A model generated the notes under the pieces. The model did no database searches. It was not told the DNA's origin and saw nothing but the letters and a program-made list of their open reading frames with translations. A program made the translations under genes and the position numbers. Below are positions 17,329 through 26,390 of a DNA stretch of 64,000 bases, one piece after another; positions within the stretch are counted from its first letter, which is position 1; every line of letters begins with the position of its first letter. The DNA comes from Treponema parvum (GTDB lineage: Bacteria > Spirochaetota > Spirochaetia > Treponematales > Treponemataceae), in contig NZ_CP054142.1 in the NCBI RefSeq assembly GCF_017893965.1, positions 1,674,001 through 1,738,000 of the forward strand, read 5' to 3'.

Positions 17329-18369
17329 ATGAAAAAGATTTGTTCAGTGATCGCCTCTCTTTTGATCGCCGGCAGCACGCTCTTTGCCGCCAGCAACAAA
17401 AACGCGGGTTCCCTCGTCGTCTACGGCTCTTGCGAAGAAGAATACGTCAGCGCCGTATGTGCAAAATTCGAAAAGCTCACCGGCATTAAAACGAGCTACC
17501 AGCGGCTTTCTACGGGCGAAGTGCTCACGAAAATTGCCGAAGAAAACGGCAAGCCGTCTGCGGACGTATGGTTCGGCGGCACGACCGATCCGTACAACGA
17601 AGCCGCTGCGAAAGGGCTTTTGCTCCCGTACGACGCGAAAAACGCAAAACACATCATCGCGCCACAGTTCAAAGATGCGAATAACAACTGGTTCGGAATC
17701 TACCGCGGTATTCTCGGCTTCTTTTGGAATACGGAAGAAATGAAGCGGATCGGCATACAGCCGCCGAAAGATTGGGACGATTTGACAAAAGAGCAGTACA
17801 AGGGCTTGGTTTCGTTCGCGAACCCGAATACGGCGGGAACGGGAAAACTCATCGTCAATACGATGGTGCAGATGAAGGGACACGACAAAGCGATGGACTA
17901 CTTCAAAGCGCTCGATAAGAACATCGTTCAGTACACGAAATCCGGCTCCGGCCCGTCAAAGCTCGTTCCGACAGGCGAAATCGTCATCGGCATCGGCTTT
18001 CTGCACGACGTCGTCTATCAGATCGTCGACAACGGCTACGACAATTTGGGCATGACCGCGCCTGCATCCGGCACGAGCTACGAAATCGGAGCGACGGCTA
18101 TTTTCAAAGGCGCGAAAAACGTTGAAAACGCAAAGAAATTCATCGAATTTGCGCTTTCGCCCGACTGTGTAAACCTCGCTCAGGAAAACGGCTCGTATCA
18201 GTTCTTGGTTATCGACAACGCAAAGCCGGTTAAAGCCGCCGTAAAAGCGGGTCTCGATAAGATCAAAACGATCAACTACGATTTCGAAGACGCGAAATAT
18301 CACACGTCGCAATACGTGCAGGATTTCTTTAAAGTCATCGCAAGCGACGACCGCGTCAAGACAAAATAA
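17329..18369 (+). CDS. ABC importer substrate-binding protein (AfuA/FbpA-like)
   Basis: 346 residues from ATG 17329 with CGGAGGA upstream. Signal peptide MKKICSVIASLLIAGSTLFAA, then a COG1840 fold (SLVVYGSCEEEYVSAVCAKFEKLTGIKTSYQRLSTGEVL, DVWFGGTTDPYNEAA, SGSGPSKLVPTGEIVIGIGF). This fold serves ferric iron, 2-aminoethylphosphonate or sugar phosphates. The neighbouring HptRSA-like sensor favours an organophosphate. A 13-base palindrome GATATTAAATATC (17301-17313) lies against the ribosome site and may be regulatory. Confidence 0.88.
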   Translation: MKKICSVIASLLIAGSTLFAASNKNAGSLVVYGSCEEEYVSAVCAKFEKLTGIKTSYQRLSTGEVLTKIAEENGKPSADVWFGGTTDPYNEAAAKGLLLPYDAKNAKHIIAPQFKDANNNWFGIYRGILGFFWNTEEMKRIGIQPPKDWDDLTKEQYKGLVSFANPNTAGTGKLIVNTMVQMKGHDKAMDYFKALDKNIVQYTKSGSGPSKLVPTGEIVIGIGFLHDVVYQIVDNGYDNLGMTAPASGTSYEIGATAIFKGAKNVENAKKFIEFALSPDCVNLAQENGSYQFLVIDNAKPVKAAVKAGLDKIKTINYDFEDAKYHTSQYVQDFFKVIASDDRVKTK

Positions 18370-18439
18370 TAATTATTAATTTATCTGCTGCGGTGCGGTC
18401 CGTGCCGCAGCACATCATCTTTTTTTGTGGATTTTTATT

Positions 18440-20176
18440 ATGACAAAACCATACACTGCGGGAACGCAAAGCAAAACGCTCGACAGAAAAAAATTGTTTG
18501 CCGATCCTATTCTCATCACCGCAATATTTGCAATATTTTTATTTTTAGTTTTATTTATCGTCTATCCCCTGTCGATTCTGCTCGTCGACAGCGTGTACGA
18601 AGAAAATCAAATCACGCTTTCCGTGTTTGCCCGCATTTTCGGGATGTCGGGCTTCCGAAAAGCTATTTCAAATACTCTGCACCTAGGTTTTATCTCAGGC
18701 ATACTCGCCACTCTTGTCGGCTTTTTGTTTGCGTACGTCGACATGTATGTCAACGTCGGAAACAGATTCGTAAAAGGCCTGTTTAAAATCGTTTCCGTGC
18801 TGCCAGTCGTTTCGCCGCCCTTCGTCCTGTCGCTTTCGGCGATCATGCTTTTCGGCCGCACGGGCATCATCACACGAAGCCTGTTCAATTTAAGCACGAC
18901 AAAATTATACGGCCTTCCGGGCATCTGCCTGGTACAGACGCTTACCTTTTTTCCCGTCTGTTACCTCATGCTCAAAGGACTTCTTAAAAACATAGATCCC
19001 TCGCTCGAAGAAGCGGCTCGCAATATCGGCGCTTCCCGGTGGAAAGTTTTTACGTCTGTAACGCTCCCGCTTTTGCTTCCCGGTCTCGGCAACGCTTTCC
19101 TCGTAACATTTATAGAATCGGTTGCGGATTTTGCAAACCCGATGATCATCGGCGGAAACTTCGACACGCTCGCAACTTCGATTTACCTGCAGCTCACCGG
19201 TGCATACGATAAAAGCGGAGCCACGGCAATGGCAGTCGTGCTTCTCTTTATTTCAATGGGTTTATTCATTGTCGAAAAATATTGGCTCGAACGGAAATCG
19301 GTGGCTACCCTTACGGGCAAAGCGTCCCGGGAGCGCATGCGCATAAAAGACAAAAGCGTGCGCGTTCCGCTCGTCACGATCAGCATTCTTATCTCGCTCT
19401 TTGTCATCGTGCTTTACTTCCTCGTCGTATTCGGCTCTCTCTTTAAAATTTGGGGAAGGAACTACAGCCTGTCGCTCAAATGGTATAAGTATATTTTTAA
19501 AAACAGCGGATACAAAGTATTTCTCGATTCGATTTGGCTTTCGCTCATCGCCTCTCCCATCACCGCATTAATATCGATGATAATAGCCTACCTTGTAGTA
19601 AAGCGGAAGTTTGCAGGAAAGGGATTTATGGAATTCATCGCGATGCTCGCGATGGCGGTTCCGGGAACGGTTCTCGGCGTCGGCTTTATCCGCGGATTCA
19701 ACAGCGGCCTCTTTCATTCGGGTATTATGCAGGGGCTGTACGGCACCGGGGCGATCCTCGTCATCGTGTTCATCGTGCGCTCGCTTCCGATCGGCACGCG
19801 GAGCGGCATTGCGGCACTCAGGCAGATCGATAAATCGATCGAAGAATCAGCCTACGATTTGGGTGCGGACAGCCTGACGGTATTTACGACGGTGACGCTT
19901 CCGCTCATTAAGGATTCGTTTTTCAGCGGGCTCGTCACGACCTTCGTACGCTCCATCACGGCGATTTCCGCGATCATTCTGCTTGTCACTCCGCAGTTCG
20001 TGCTCATCACCGTGCGCATCAACGAACATGCGGAAAAAGGCAACTACGGAATCGCATGCGCATACGCGACGATATTGATCGTCATCACGTACACGGCGAT
20101 TACGCTGATGAATCTGTTTACCGGAAGATTCGGCACGAGCCGTAAACAAAAGACATCTCGAAAAATTCACTCTTAG
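18440..20176 (+). CDS. Fused double-domain ABC permease (AfuB/FbpB-like)
   Basis: 578 residues with two consecutive BPD_transp_1 units, about twelve membrane segments in total. Each has an EAA-type loop: EEAARNIGASRWKVFTSVTLPLLLPG near the middle and EESAYDLGADSLTVFTTVTLPLIKDS near the C-terminus. Start at ATG 18440; an earlier TTG is unlikely. The last codons (SRKIHS) and the stop lie inside the hairpin of a dispersed repeat (20153-20192), so the C-terminus may have been replaced when the element inserted. Confidence 0.9.
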   Translation: MTKPYTAGTQSKTLDRKKLFADPILITAIFAIFLFLVLFIVYPLSILLVDSVYEENQITLSVFARIFGMSGFRKAISNTLHLGFISGILATLVGFLFAYVDMYVNVGNRFVKGLFKIVSVLPVVSPPFVLSLSAIMLFGRTGIITRSLFNLSTTKLYGLPGICLVQTLTFFPVCYLMLKGLLKNIDPSLEEAARNIGASRWKVFTSVTLPLLLPGLGNAFLVTFIESVADFANPMIIGGNFDTLATSIYLQLTGAYDKSGATAMAVVLLFISMGLFIVEKYWLERKSVATLTGKASRERMRIKDKSVRVPLVTISILISLFVIVLYFLVVFGSLFKIWGRNYSLSLKWYKYIFKNSGYKVFLDSIWLSLIASPITALISMIIAYLVVKRKFAGKGFMEFIAMLAMAVPGTVLGVGFIRGFNSGLFHSGIMQGLYGTGAILVIVFIVRSLPIGTRSGIAALRQIDKSIEESAYDLGADSLTVFTTVTLPLIKDSFFSGLVTTFVRSITAISAIILLVTPQFVLITVRINEHAEKGNYGIACAYATILIVITYTAITLMNLFTGRFGTSRKQKTSRKIHS

Positions 20177-20276
20177 TGATTTTTCGAGATGTTGACGAGT
20201 TCTAACTCGCTGTGTTATCGCGAGTTAAAACATCGCATTTTTAGAGTGACCTATAAAAACTGCAGTTTTTATAGGT
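20153..20276 (+). repeat. Family B dispersed palindromic repeat, copy 1
   Basis: Starts with a hairpin (ACATCTCGAAAAATTCAC / GTGATTTTTCGAGATGT, one bulge, 20153-20192). It continues with GAGTT/AACTC and ATCGCGA-like pairs and ends in a 28-base perfect palindrome centred on CTGCAG (20249-20276). The inverted copy at 26391-26517 aligns along its whole length. It fills the gap between permease and ATPase genes and overlaps the permease stop. Confidence 0.8.
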
Positions 20277-20302
20277 TCCAAAAGACAACAAGGGGAAGTA
20301 TC

Positions 20303-21379
20303 ATGACAAAGGAACAAAAAGGCGTGCGCCTGGATCATATAACGAAGATTTACAAAGACTATAAGACGGGAAAAGATTTCGCCGCAGTGGACGATATTTC
20401 GCTTGACATTAAACCGGGCAGTTTCGTTACCCTGCTCGGCCCTTCCGGCTGCGGAAAGACGACGACGCTTCGCATGGTCGCGGGTTTTGAAAGCCCCGAC
20501 AAAGGCGAAATCTACATCGGCGATCAAGCGATCAACGAACTCACGCCCAACAAGAGAGATACGGCTATGGTGTTCCAAAGCTACGCTCTCCTGCCGCACT
20601 ACAACGTCTTCGACAATATCGCCTACGGCTTAAAGATCAGAAAGGTGGCTAAAGACGAAATCGCCGAGCGCGTTATGGCCATGCTCAAACTCGTAGAACT
20701 CGAAGGACTCGAAGGCCGCATGACGAATCAGCTGTCTGGCGGACAGCAGCAGCGGGTCGCCCTTGCGCGAGCTCTTGTAGTGCAGCCGAGCGTTTTGCTT
20801 TTCGATGAACCGCTTTCGAATCTCGACGCAAAGCTCCGCGTAGCGATGCGCACTGAAATAAGAAAAATCCAGCAGACGGTCGGTATCACGGCGATATACG
20901 TTACACACGACCAGTCTGAAGCGATGAGCATCTCCGATCAAATCATCATCATGAACAAAGGGAAAATCGCTCAAATGGGAACGCCGCGCGAAATCTACTA
21001 TCAGCCGAAAGACGAATTTGTCGCGGACTTTATCGGCGAAGTAAACTTCCTGACCGGAAGCGTAACGTCGATAGACTCAAAAGCCATACACGTCGACGTC
21101 GGCGGCGTCGATATCACGGCGGAATCTTTTGAAAAGGTTCAAAAGGGCGACCCGTGCAAAATCGTGCTGCGCCCCGAATCGGCGACTCTCGCTGACAAGG
21201 GCGTTCTGCCGTGCACCGTAACGCTTTCGACGTTTATGGGTTCGTATCAATATTATCAGGCCGACGTAAACGGCATGATGATTAAGATCACCGAATACAA
21301 CCCGAAAAACCGTAAGCTCTACGAAGCGGGCGACAAAGCCTACTTAAACTTTGACAGTCTCAACCTGCACATTCTCTAA
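20303..21379 (+). CDS. ABC importer ATPase (AfuC/FbpC/PotA-like)
   Basis: 358 residues from ATG 20303 with AGGGGAAG upstream; the longer frame to 20189 reads through the repeat and is rejected. Walker A GPSGCGKT (46-53), Q-loop FQSYALLPHYNVFDN, signature LSGGQQQR, Walker B LLFDEPLSNLD, switch VTHDQSEAM. A C-terminal TOBE-type beta domain (about 245-355) is typical of CUT1/iron-type ATPases. It completes the importer begun at 17329. Confidence 0.93.
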   Translation: MTKEQKGVRLDHITKIYKDYKTGKDFAAVDDISLDIKPGSFVTLLGPSGCGKTTTLRMVAGFESPDKGEIYIGDQAINELTPNKRDTAMVFQSYALLPHYNVFDNIAYGLKIRKVAKDEIAERVMAMLKLVELEGLEGRMTNQLSGGQQQRVALARALVVQPSVLLFDEPLSNLDAKLRVAMRTEIRKIQQTVGITAIYVTHDQSEAMSISDQIIIMNKGKIAQMGTPREIYYQPKDEFVADFIGEVNFLTGSVTSIDSKAIHVDVGGVDITAESFEKVQKGDPCKIVLRPESATLADKGVLPCTVTLSTFMGSYQYYQADVNGMMIKITEYNPKNRKLYEAGDKAYLNFDSLNLHIL

Positions 21380-21535
21380 CAAGTACCCCGCCCGCGTGAG
21401 GGATTGGAGGCGCGGCGAAGCCGTTCCGAAGCGAGCAGCGCGCGAGCGGAGGAATGGAGCGCTTTAGCGCGGAACGCCGAAAAGCCCGACCCGAGCGCAG
21501 CGAGGGACACGCCCTAAAAAAAAATCCCGATTCCA
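21380..21535. repeat. GC-rich dispersed repeat (family D)
   Basis: Composition differs sharply from flanking DNA, with GGGATTGGAGG near the start and AAAAGCCCGACCCGAGCGCAGCGAGGG-type sequence near the end. Pieces of the same unit (GCAGGGATTGGAGGGG, GGCGAAAGCCG, CGAAAAGCC) lie at 32620-32740 directly after a family A copy. No gene was found between 21380 and 21748 apart from the ribosome site of the next gene. Confidence 0.55.
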
Positions 21536-21748
21536 AACGCAAACACAGTGGAAAAAATATCCATTACGGCAAAAGATTTTGTGCGTTTTTACAGATTATG
21601 CCGCTTATTGTGCACTCGGAGTAAAAATGCCAATCGCTTGCGGCGGAAAATGCGCTATCATGCCGACAGAAAGTTCAAATGCTTGCTAAAAATCAAGCAC
21701 CGCCTGACATATGCCGGCGGAAACAGTATGGAGATGCAGGAGGCATGT

Positions 21749-22351
21749 ATGAAAAAATTATTAGCAGTTTTGGGCGCTTTGCTGGCGATCGCAGCGGCGT
21801 CTTTTGCGGACACGCGAACGGATTTTAAACCGATCGTCATAACCGATCAGGAGTCTGCGCTCTTTAACAAAATCGGCGAGGGAATTCTCGTAACGCATTC
21901 GCAGGGCGGAACGGTCGGCTGGAGAACGGCGATACGGAACGGCAACGTAAAAGCGATCGTCGCATACGAGCCGGGCGGAAGTCCTTTTTTATTTCCCGAA
22001 GGCAAAACGCCTGCTCCCGTTCCGACCTCATACGGCACGATTGCAGCGAAAAGCATCCCCCTCGACGATTTTAAAAAATTGACAAAAATACCGATCGTCA
22101 TATACTACGGCGACAATATTGCGTCGAAGCCCACTCCGAATTTCGGACAGGATCAATGGCGCGCCGAACTTGCCATGGCGCGTTCTTTTGCCGCGACGAT
22201 CAATAAATACGGCGGCAACACGGCGGTGGTTCACCTTCCCGAAATCGGTATTACGGGAAATACGCACTTTATCTTTTCGGATCTTAACAATATTAAGGTC
22301 GCCGATCTGCTTTCGGATTGGCTCAAAAAAAATAATTTGGACAGGCGATAA
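21749..22351 (+). pseudogene. Internally deleted secreted alpha/beta hydrolase
   Basis: 200 residues. Signal peptide MKKLLAVLGALLAIAAASFA, with CAGGAGG upstream of the ATG at 21749. The nucleophile elbow THSQGG (S51) follows only 30 residues after the signal peptide, whereas full-length relatives have well over 100 residues (strands 1-4 and the oxyanion loop) in between. The C-terminal half is intact (KIPIVIYYGDN, WRAELAMARSFAATIN, VVHLPEIGITGNTHFIFSDLNN), including the probable catalytic His. An in-frame deletion near DTRTDF is the simplest reading; activity is unlikely. Confidence 0.65.
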
Positions 22352-22488
22352 ATCATGCGGATGTCTCAAAAATTATCCAAGGTTCGCTGTTTTTTTGATC
22401 ATTACTTTTCATATGAACTTTGAAATTGTTGCAGCCGTGATTAAAAAGAAACTAAAAAGCTATTGATAATCAAGAAAAACAGAGTTAT

Positions 22489-22578
22489 TGTTATACATGA
22501 AAAGAGCGTACTATGGGCTGGAATACTCGGGTTGTTAACTATCGACGCTGCCCCGCCAGTATGCTCTTTTTATTTTAT
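22489..22578 (+). ncRNA. Candidate small RNA with intrinsic terminator upstream of the CRISPR array
   Basis: An extended -10 (TG-T-TATACA, 22489-22497) is followed by a ~75-nt segment. Its ends pair over 12 bases with one G-U (AAAGAGCGTACT 22501-22512 with AGTATGCTCTTT 22558-22569) and it runs into TTTTTATTTT. The flanking sequence 22352-22646 has no gene. It could be a small RNA or simply a boundary terminator for an array transcript on the opposite strand. Confidence 0.35.
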
Positions 22579-22628
22579 CTATGTCATTACTTGATGCGCA
22601 ATCGGTGGCAGGTTGCGGAAACATCAAA

Positions 22629-22634
22629 TATAAA
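22629..22634 (+). promoter_or_regulatory. Possible -10 of the CRISPR precursor promoter
   Basis: TATAAA lies 12 bases before the first repeat, in the direction that would place each repeat's GTTGTGG end immediately 3' of a spacer guide. The -35 is weak. Repeats themselves end in TAAAAT, so internal promoters are an alternative. Confidence 0.3.
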
Positions 22635-22646
22635 AGCTCTGCTAGT

Positions 22647-25054
22647 GTTGTGGTTTGATTTCAAATTCTGATGTAAAATAGCGGGAGCAAGTGTATATTT
22701 GCACATAGGATTGTTGTGGTTTGATTTCAAATTCTGATGTAAAATAGCAGATGATCCGTGTATCTACGTCTTGCATTTGTTGTGGTTTGATTTCAAATTC
22801 TGATGTAAAATAGCTTCTATGTCGTGCCCTTTCATCTCAAGATAGTTGTGGTTTGATTTCAAATTCTGATGTAAAATAGCACATACATCCGCAAAAACGG
22901 GCGGACGCAGTTGTGGTTTGATTTCAAATTCTGATGTAAAATAGCAATATCAAGATAGATATCCTTGCTTGCAGGGTTGTGGTTTGATTTCAAATTCTGA
23001 TGTAAAATAGCTCAAAAAAGTGCCAAGAGTATCTAAACCCAGTTGTGGTTTGATTTCAAATTCTGATGTAAAATAGCCATCGTAAGCAACTTCAGGAATA
23101 GCAAGGTGTTGTGGTTTGATTTCAAATTCTGATGTAAAATAGCAAAAAATTCTGTCCGTCGTAGCAGGTAGTTGGTTGTGGTTTGATTTCAAATTCTGAT
23201 GTAAAATAGCATTGACATTAGCGACCACCTCGACGGTTACGTTGTGGTTTGATTTCAAATTCTGATGTAAAATAGCGTTGGATACCGCCGGAATGAATGC
23301 GTTCTCGTTGTGGTTTGATTTCAAATTCTGATGTAAAATAGCAACATTTACTCCGCGTATCACACAGAAATAGTTGTGGTTTGATTTCAAATTCTGATGT
23401 AAAATAGCAAAATCAAAATTAGAACAAAGATTAATATAGTTGTGGTTTGATTTCAAATTCTGATGTAAAATAGCAAATCAAAATTAGAACAAAGATTAAT
23501 ATAGTTGTGGTTTGATTTCAAATTCTGATGTAAAATAGCGACAATTCGATTAAAAGGATTGCAGGCGAAGTTGTGGTTTGATTTCAAATTCTGATGTAAA
23601 ATAGCATATCCCCAGCAGGAAGCGCCGCAAGACTTGTTGTGGTTTGATTTCAAATTCTGATGTAAAATAGCATCGAGATTGAAGTCCGACAGGTTGAGCG
23701 TGTTGTGGTTTGATTTCAAATTCTGATGTAAAATAGCACATACATCCGCAAAAACGGGCGGACGCAGTTGTGGTTTGATTTCAAATTCTGATGTAAAATA
23801 GCAACGGGTCTAACACTTTCCCGCTTGGCATAGTTGTGGTTTGATTTCAAATTCTGATGTAAAATAGCAACGGGTCTAACACTTTCCCGCTTGGCATAGT
23901 TGTGGTTTGATTTCAAATTCTGATGTAAAATAGCAGCTCTTACCTTCGCCACGCTGAAGCCAGGGTTGTGGTTTGATTTCAAATTCTGATGTAAAATAGC
24001 AAACGCTCTCGCTTTGACCTTTCCCGAATTGTTGTGGTTTGATTTCAAATTCTGATGTAAAATAGCGCGCTATACCGAGCTACTTGGCAAATATTGGTTG
24101 TGGTTTGATTTCAAATTCTGATGTAAAATAGCCTGTCTGGAACAAGGCTTTACCTGTACTGGTTGTGGTTTGATTTCAAATTCTGATGTAAAATAGCTCG
24201 ATAACCACCACTTGAACACAAGGTACGTTGTGGTTTGATTTCAAATTCTGATGTAAAATAGCCGTAGAGGAGTCAAAGATAAGTTTATCCGATAGTTGTG
24301 GTTTGATTTCAAATTCTGATGTAAAATAGCTAATTTAAGATTTTTAAAATCATAATGTTCGTTGTGGTTTGATTTCAAATTCTGATGTAAAATAGCAATA
24401 AGACGTAAAAGGTCTTTCACGCAAGGGTTGTGGTTTGATTTCAAATTCTGATGTAAAATAGCAAATATCACCGTCAATGTCGCTGTATTTCTGTTGTGGT
24501 TTGATTTCAAATTCTGATGTAAAATAGCAATGGTACATAGACGGCGACAATAAGAATGGTTGTGGTTTGATTTCAAATTCTGATGTAAAATAGCTACACA
24601 ACTCTGTACACGATCCCTGCTTTAGTTGTGGTTTGATTTCAAATTCTGATGTAAAATAGCTCCTAATGGGTACAAGACACTTAGGATACAGTTGTGGTTT
24701 GATTTCAAATTCTGATGTAAAATAGCTGCGTTTGATGTTGTCGATATTCCCGTTGGTTGTGGTTTGATTTCAAATTCTGATGTAAAATAGCTACGAGTAA
24801 GAAGCTGATGATCATTAAAACGTTGTGGTTTGATTTCAAATTCTGATGTAAAATAGCCGCCACATGCAAAATACGAAAAGTCTTTAGTTGTGGTTTGATT
24901 TCAAATTCTGATGTAAAATAGCTATGAAAAGAAAAATATAGAAGTAGCGAATAGTTGTGGTTTGATTTCAAATTCTGATGTAAAATAGCTTATTCGTTAA
25001 AATCGACTGCTACCAATTGTTGTGGTTTGATTTCAAATTCTGATGTAAAATAGC
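22647..25054 (+). CRISPR. Type II-C CRISPR array, 37 repeats and 36 spacers
   Basis: All 37 copies of the 36-base repeat appear identical. They begin GTTGTGGTTTGATTTC and end GATGTAAAATAGC; spacers are 29-32 bases, mostly 30. The + strand is the crRNA sense because its first 16 repeat bases pair with the tracrRNA anti-repeat at 30463-30478. The array therefore points toward cas2, opposite to the cas genes. Spacer 4 (22881-22909) equals spacer 17 (23738-23766). Spacers 18 and 19 (23803-23832, 23869-23898) are identical. Spacers 12 and 13 (23409-23438, 23475-23503) differ by one leading A. The TAAAAT at each repeat end resembles the intra-repeat -10 boxes of other II-C arrays. Confidence 0.98.
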
Positions 25055-25100
25055 ATAAACTCTATAATTGCTTGCTAAATATAGGGTTTATGCTTGTTTT
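25054..25100 (+). terminator. Hairpin at the cas-proximal end of the array
   Basis: A 13-bp stem with one G-T pair (25054-25066 CATAAACTCTATA with 25080-25092 TATAGGGTTTATG) starts on the last base of the last repeat and is followed by CTTGTTTT. In the crRNA direction it could end the array transcript before it meets the convergent cas2 transcript. Confidence 0.5.
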
Positions 25101-25152
25101 ACACCAAAAAAACAGGAAAAATGAGCGGAGTTTGGCCTATTTTTTTCGGTTT

Positions 25153-25491
25153 TTAAAACATTTCCAGTTGCTTAGGCGCTTTTTCTTTAGGCTTTGGGGA
25201 CAAACCGATATATGTCAGTATTTCTCCGAACTGCTTGTCGGTAAATTTTAAAATACTCACCGTCCCTTCCCGCGGCAGCCACTGTTTGATTCTGTTTTCG
25301 TGGACCGCGCAAGCTTCTTTACTGCCGCAAAATCTTTTATACACACTGAATTGCATCATATCAAATCCGTCTTCCAAGAGTTTTTTTCTAAACTCCGATG
25401 CGCGTTTTCGCTGAGGCTTTGTATTCGTCGGCAGATCAAACAAACAAAAAATCCACATTATCTTATAAGCGTTTATCCGTTCAAAACTCAT
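25153..25491 (-). CDS. cas2: CRISPR-associated endonuclease/integrase subunit Cas2
   Basis: 112 residues. Ferredoxin-like Cas2 with IMWIFCLFDLPTNTKPQRKRASEFRKKLLEDGFDMMQFSVYKRFC and the C-terminal ILKFTDKQFGEI of type II Cas2 proteins. It forms the adaptation complex with Cas1. The ATG is two bases after the cas1 stop, with no independent ribosome site, so it is probably translationally coupled. A second ATG at codon 12 is possible. No csn2 or cas4 follows; the array does. Confidence 0.95.
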   Translation of the reverse strand: MSFERINAYKIMWIFCLFDLPTNTKPQRKRASEFRKKLLEDGFDMMQFSVYKRFCGSKEACAVHENRIKQWLPREGTVSILKFTDKQFGEILTYIGLSPKPKEKAPKQLEMF

Positions 25492-25493
25492 AG

Positions 25494-26384
25494 CTATATA
25501 AAAACAGGTAAGGCCATTTTTTCGAATTCTTCCGTAAGCACTTTTACTAATGAAGAGCTTGTAATTGACAATGCGATCATAAGCGGCCTTGTAACCTTAC
25601 CGATATTCACATCCCGTGTAAGGATATTCAAAATTTTCTTCTTAAATTCCGTATTAAGATCTTCTTCATTGGGATTTTCTTTAATAAAATTAATAACTTC
25701 ATCGTCCACATACGGTCTGTAAGGTTCCATGACGTCGTCCGCAAGACAATAGGCATCGTATTTATTGTGATGATGTATACCCAGAGTCGGTAATAACCCG
25801 GAACCGATTAAGGCTCTGGCAGTAGCGGCTCGAAGGATAGAATAACCGTAATTCAAAAAATTGTTGGGAAATTTTCCGTATCGATCTCTGGTCCAGTCAC
25901 GACCGAACAGATAATCCCAATAAGTCTTTGCGGCACGAGCCTCCATGTTCGAAGCATCGTCGCTTTTTACATGTCTTGAAAATTCATTTACCTTAGCCGA
26001 AGCAAATCCGTGCTTTTCAAGCAACCTTCCCTGATTTTTTATTTTACTTTCTATGATTTGTTTCCAGCACTGCTTTTTTACCGGCAATTTTGCGTCGATC
26101 TGAACAAAAAATAATTGAGATTGGATATTGTTGCAGTCCAGAGGCAAAGTCATTGAAAAGGGCAAGTGTTTTTCATTACAAAAGATTACGGCAGAATTAT
26201 TATACACAAGTTCATTTATAAGGGGCACGGTCATTGAAACAAGATTATTTTCAATAACAACAAAACCTATATCTTCAATAGGAATTAAAATTTCTTCTTG
26301 CGTTTCTCTGTTAAAAATTACAAGCTGCTTGTTTTTCAGACTTAAACAAACAGCATGTGAGAAAAACAGTGTTCGTTTAATCAT
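25494..26384 (-). CDS. cas1: CRISPR-associated integrase Cas1 (type II)
   Basis: 296 residues. Cas1 catalyses spacer integration. The catalytic region is visible: Glu in NMEARAAKTYWDYLFG (about 147-162), then His and Asp in LGIHHHNKYDAYCLADDVMEPYRPYVDD. It lies 177 bases downstream of cas9, unlike the near-overlapping arrangement usual in II-C loci. The gap is filled by a family B repeat whose hairpin contains the GAGAGG ribosome site of this gene, so repeat structure may limit cas1-cas2 expression. Confidence 0.97.
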   Translation of the reverse strand: MIKRTLFFSHAVCLSLKNKQLVIFNRETQEEILIPIEDIGFVVIENNLVSMTVPLINELVYNNSAVIFCNEKHLPFSMTLPLDCNNIQSQLFFVQIDAKLPVKKQCWKQIIESKIKNQGRLLEKHGFASAKVNEFSRHVKSDDASNMEARAAKTYWDYLFGRDWTRDRYGKFPNNFLNYGYSILRAATARALIGSGLLPTLGIHHHNKYDAYCLADDVMEPYRPYVDDEVINFIKENPNEEDLNTEFKKKILNILTRDVNIGKVTRPLMIALSITSSSLVKVLTEEFEKMALPVFI

Positions 26385-26390
26385 ATGGAA

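Noticed and set aside
22950-24971. Several long minus-strand open frames with repeated NLKSNHN or FTSEFEIKPQ peptides
   Set aside because: They are translations of the CRISPR repeat with spacer-coded inserts, not proteins.
25055-25152. Possible csn2 or cas4 remnant after cas2
   Set aside because: Only 98 bases lie between cas2 and the array, occupied by a hairpin and AT-rich DNA; no coding signal.
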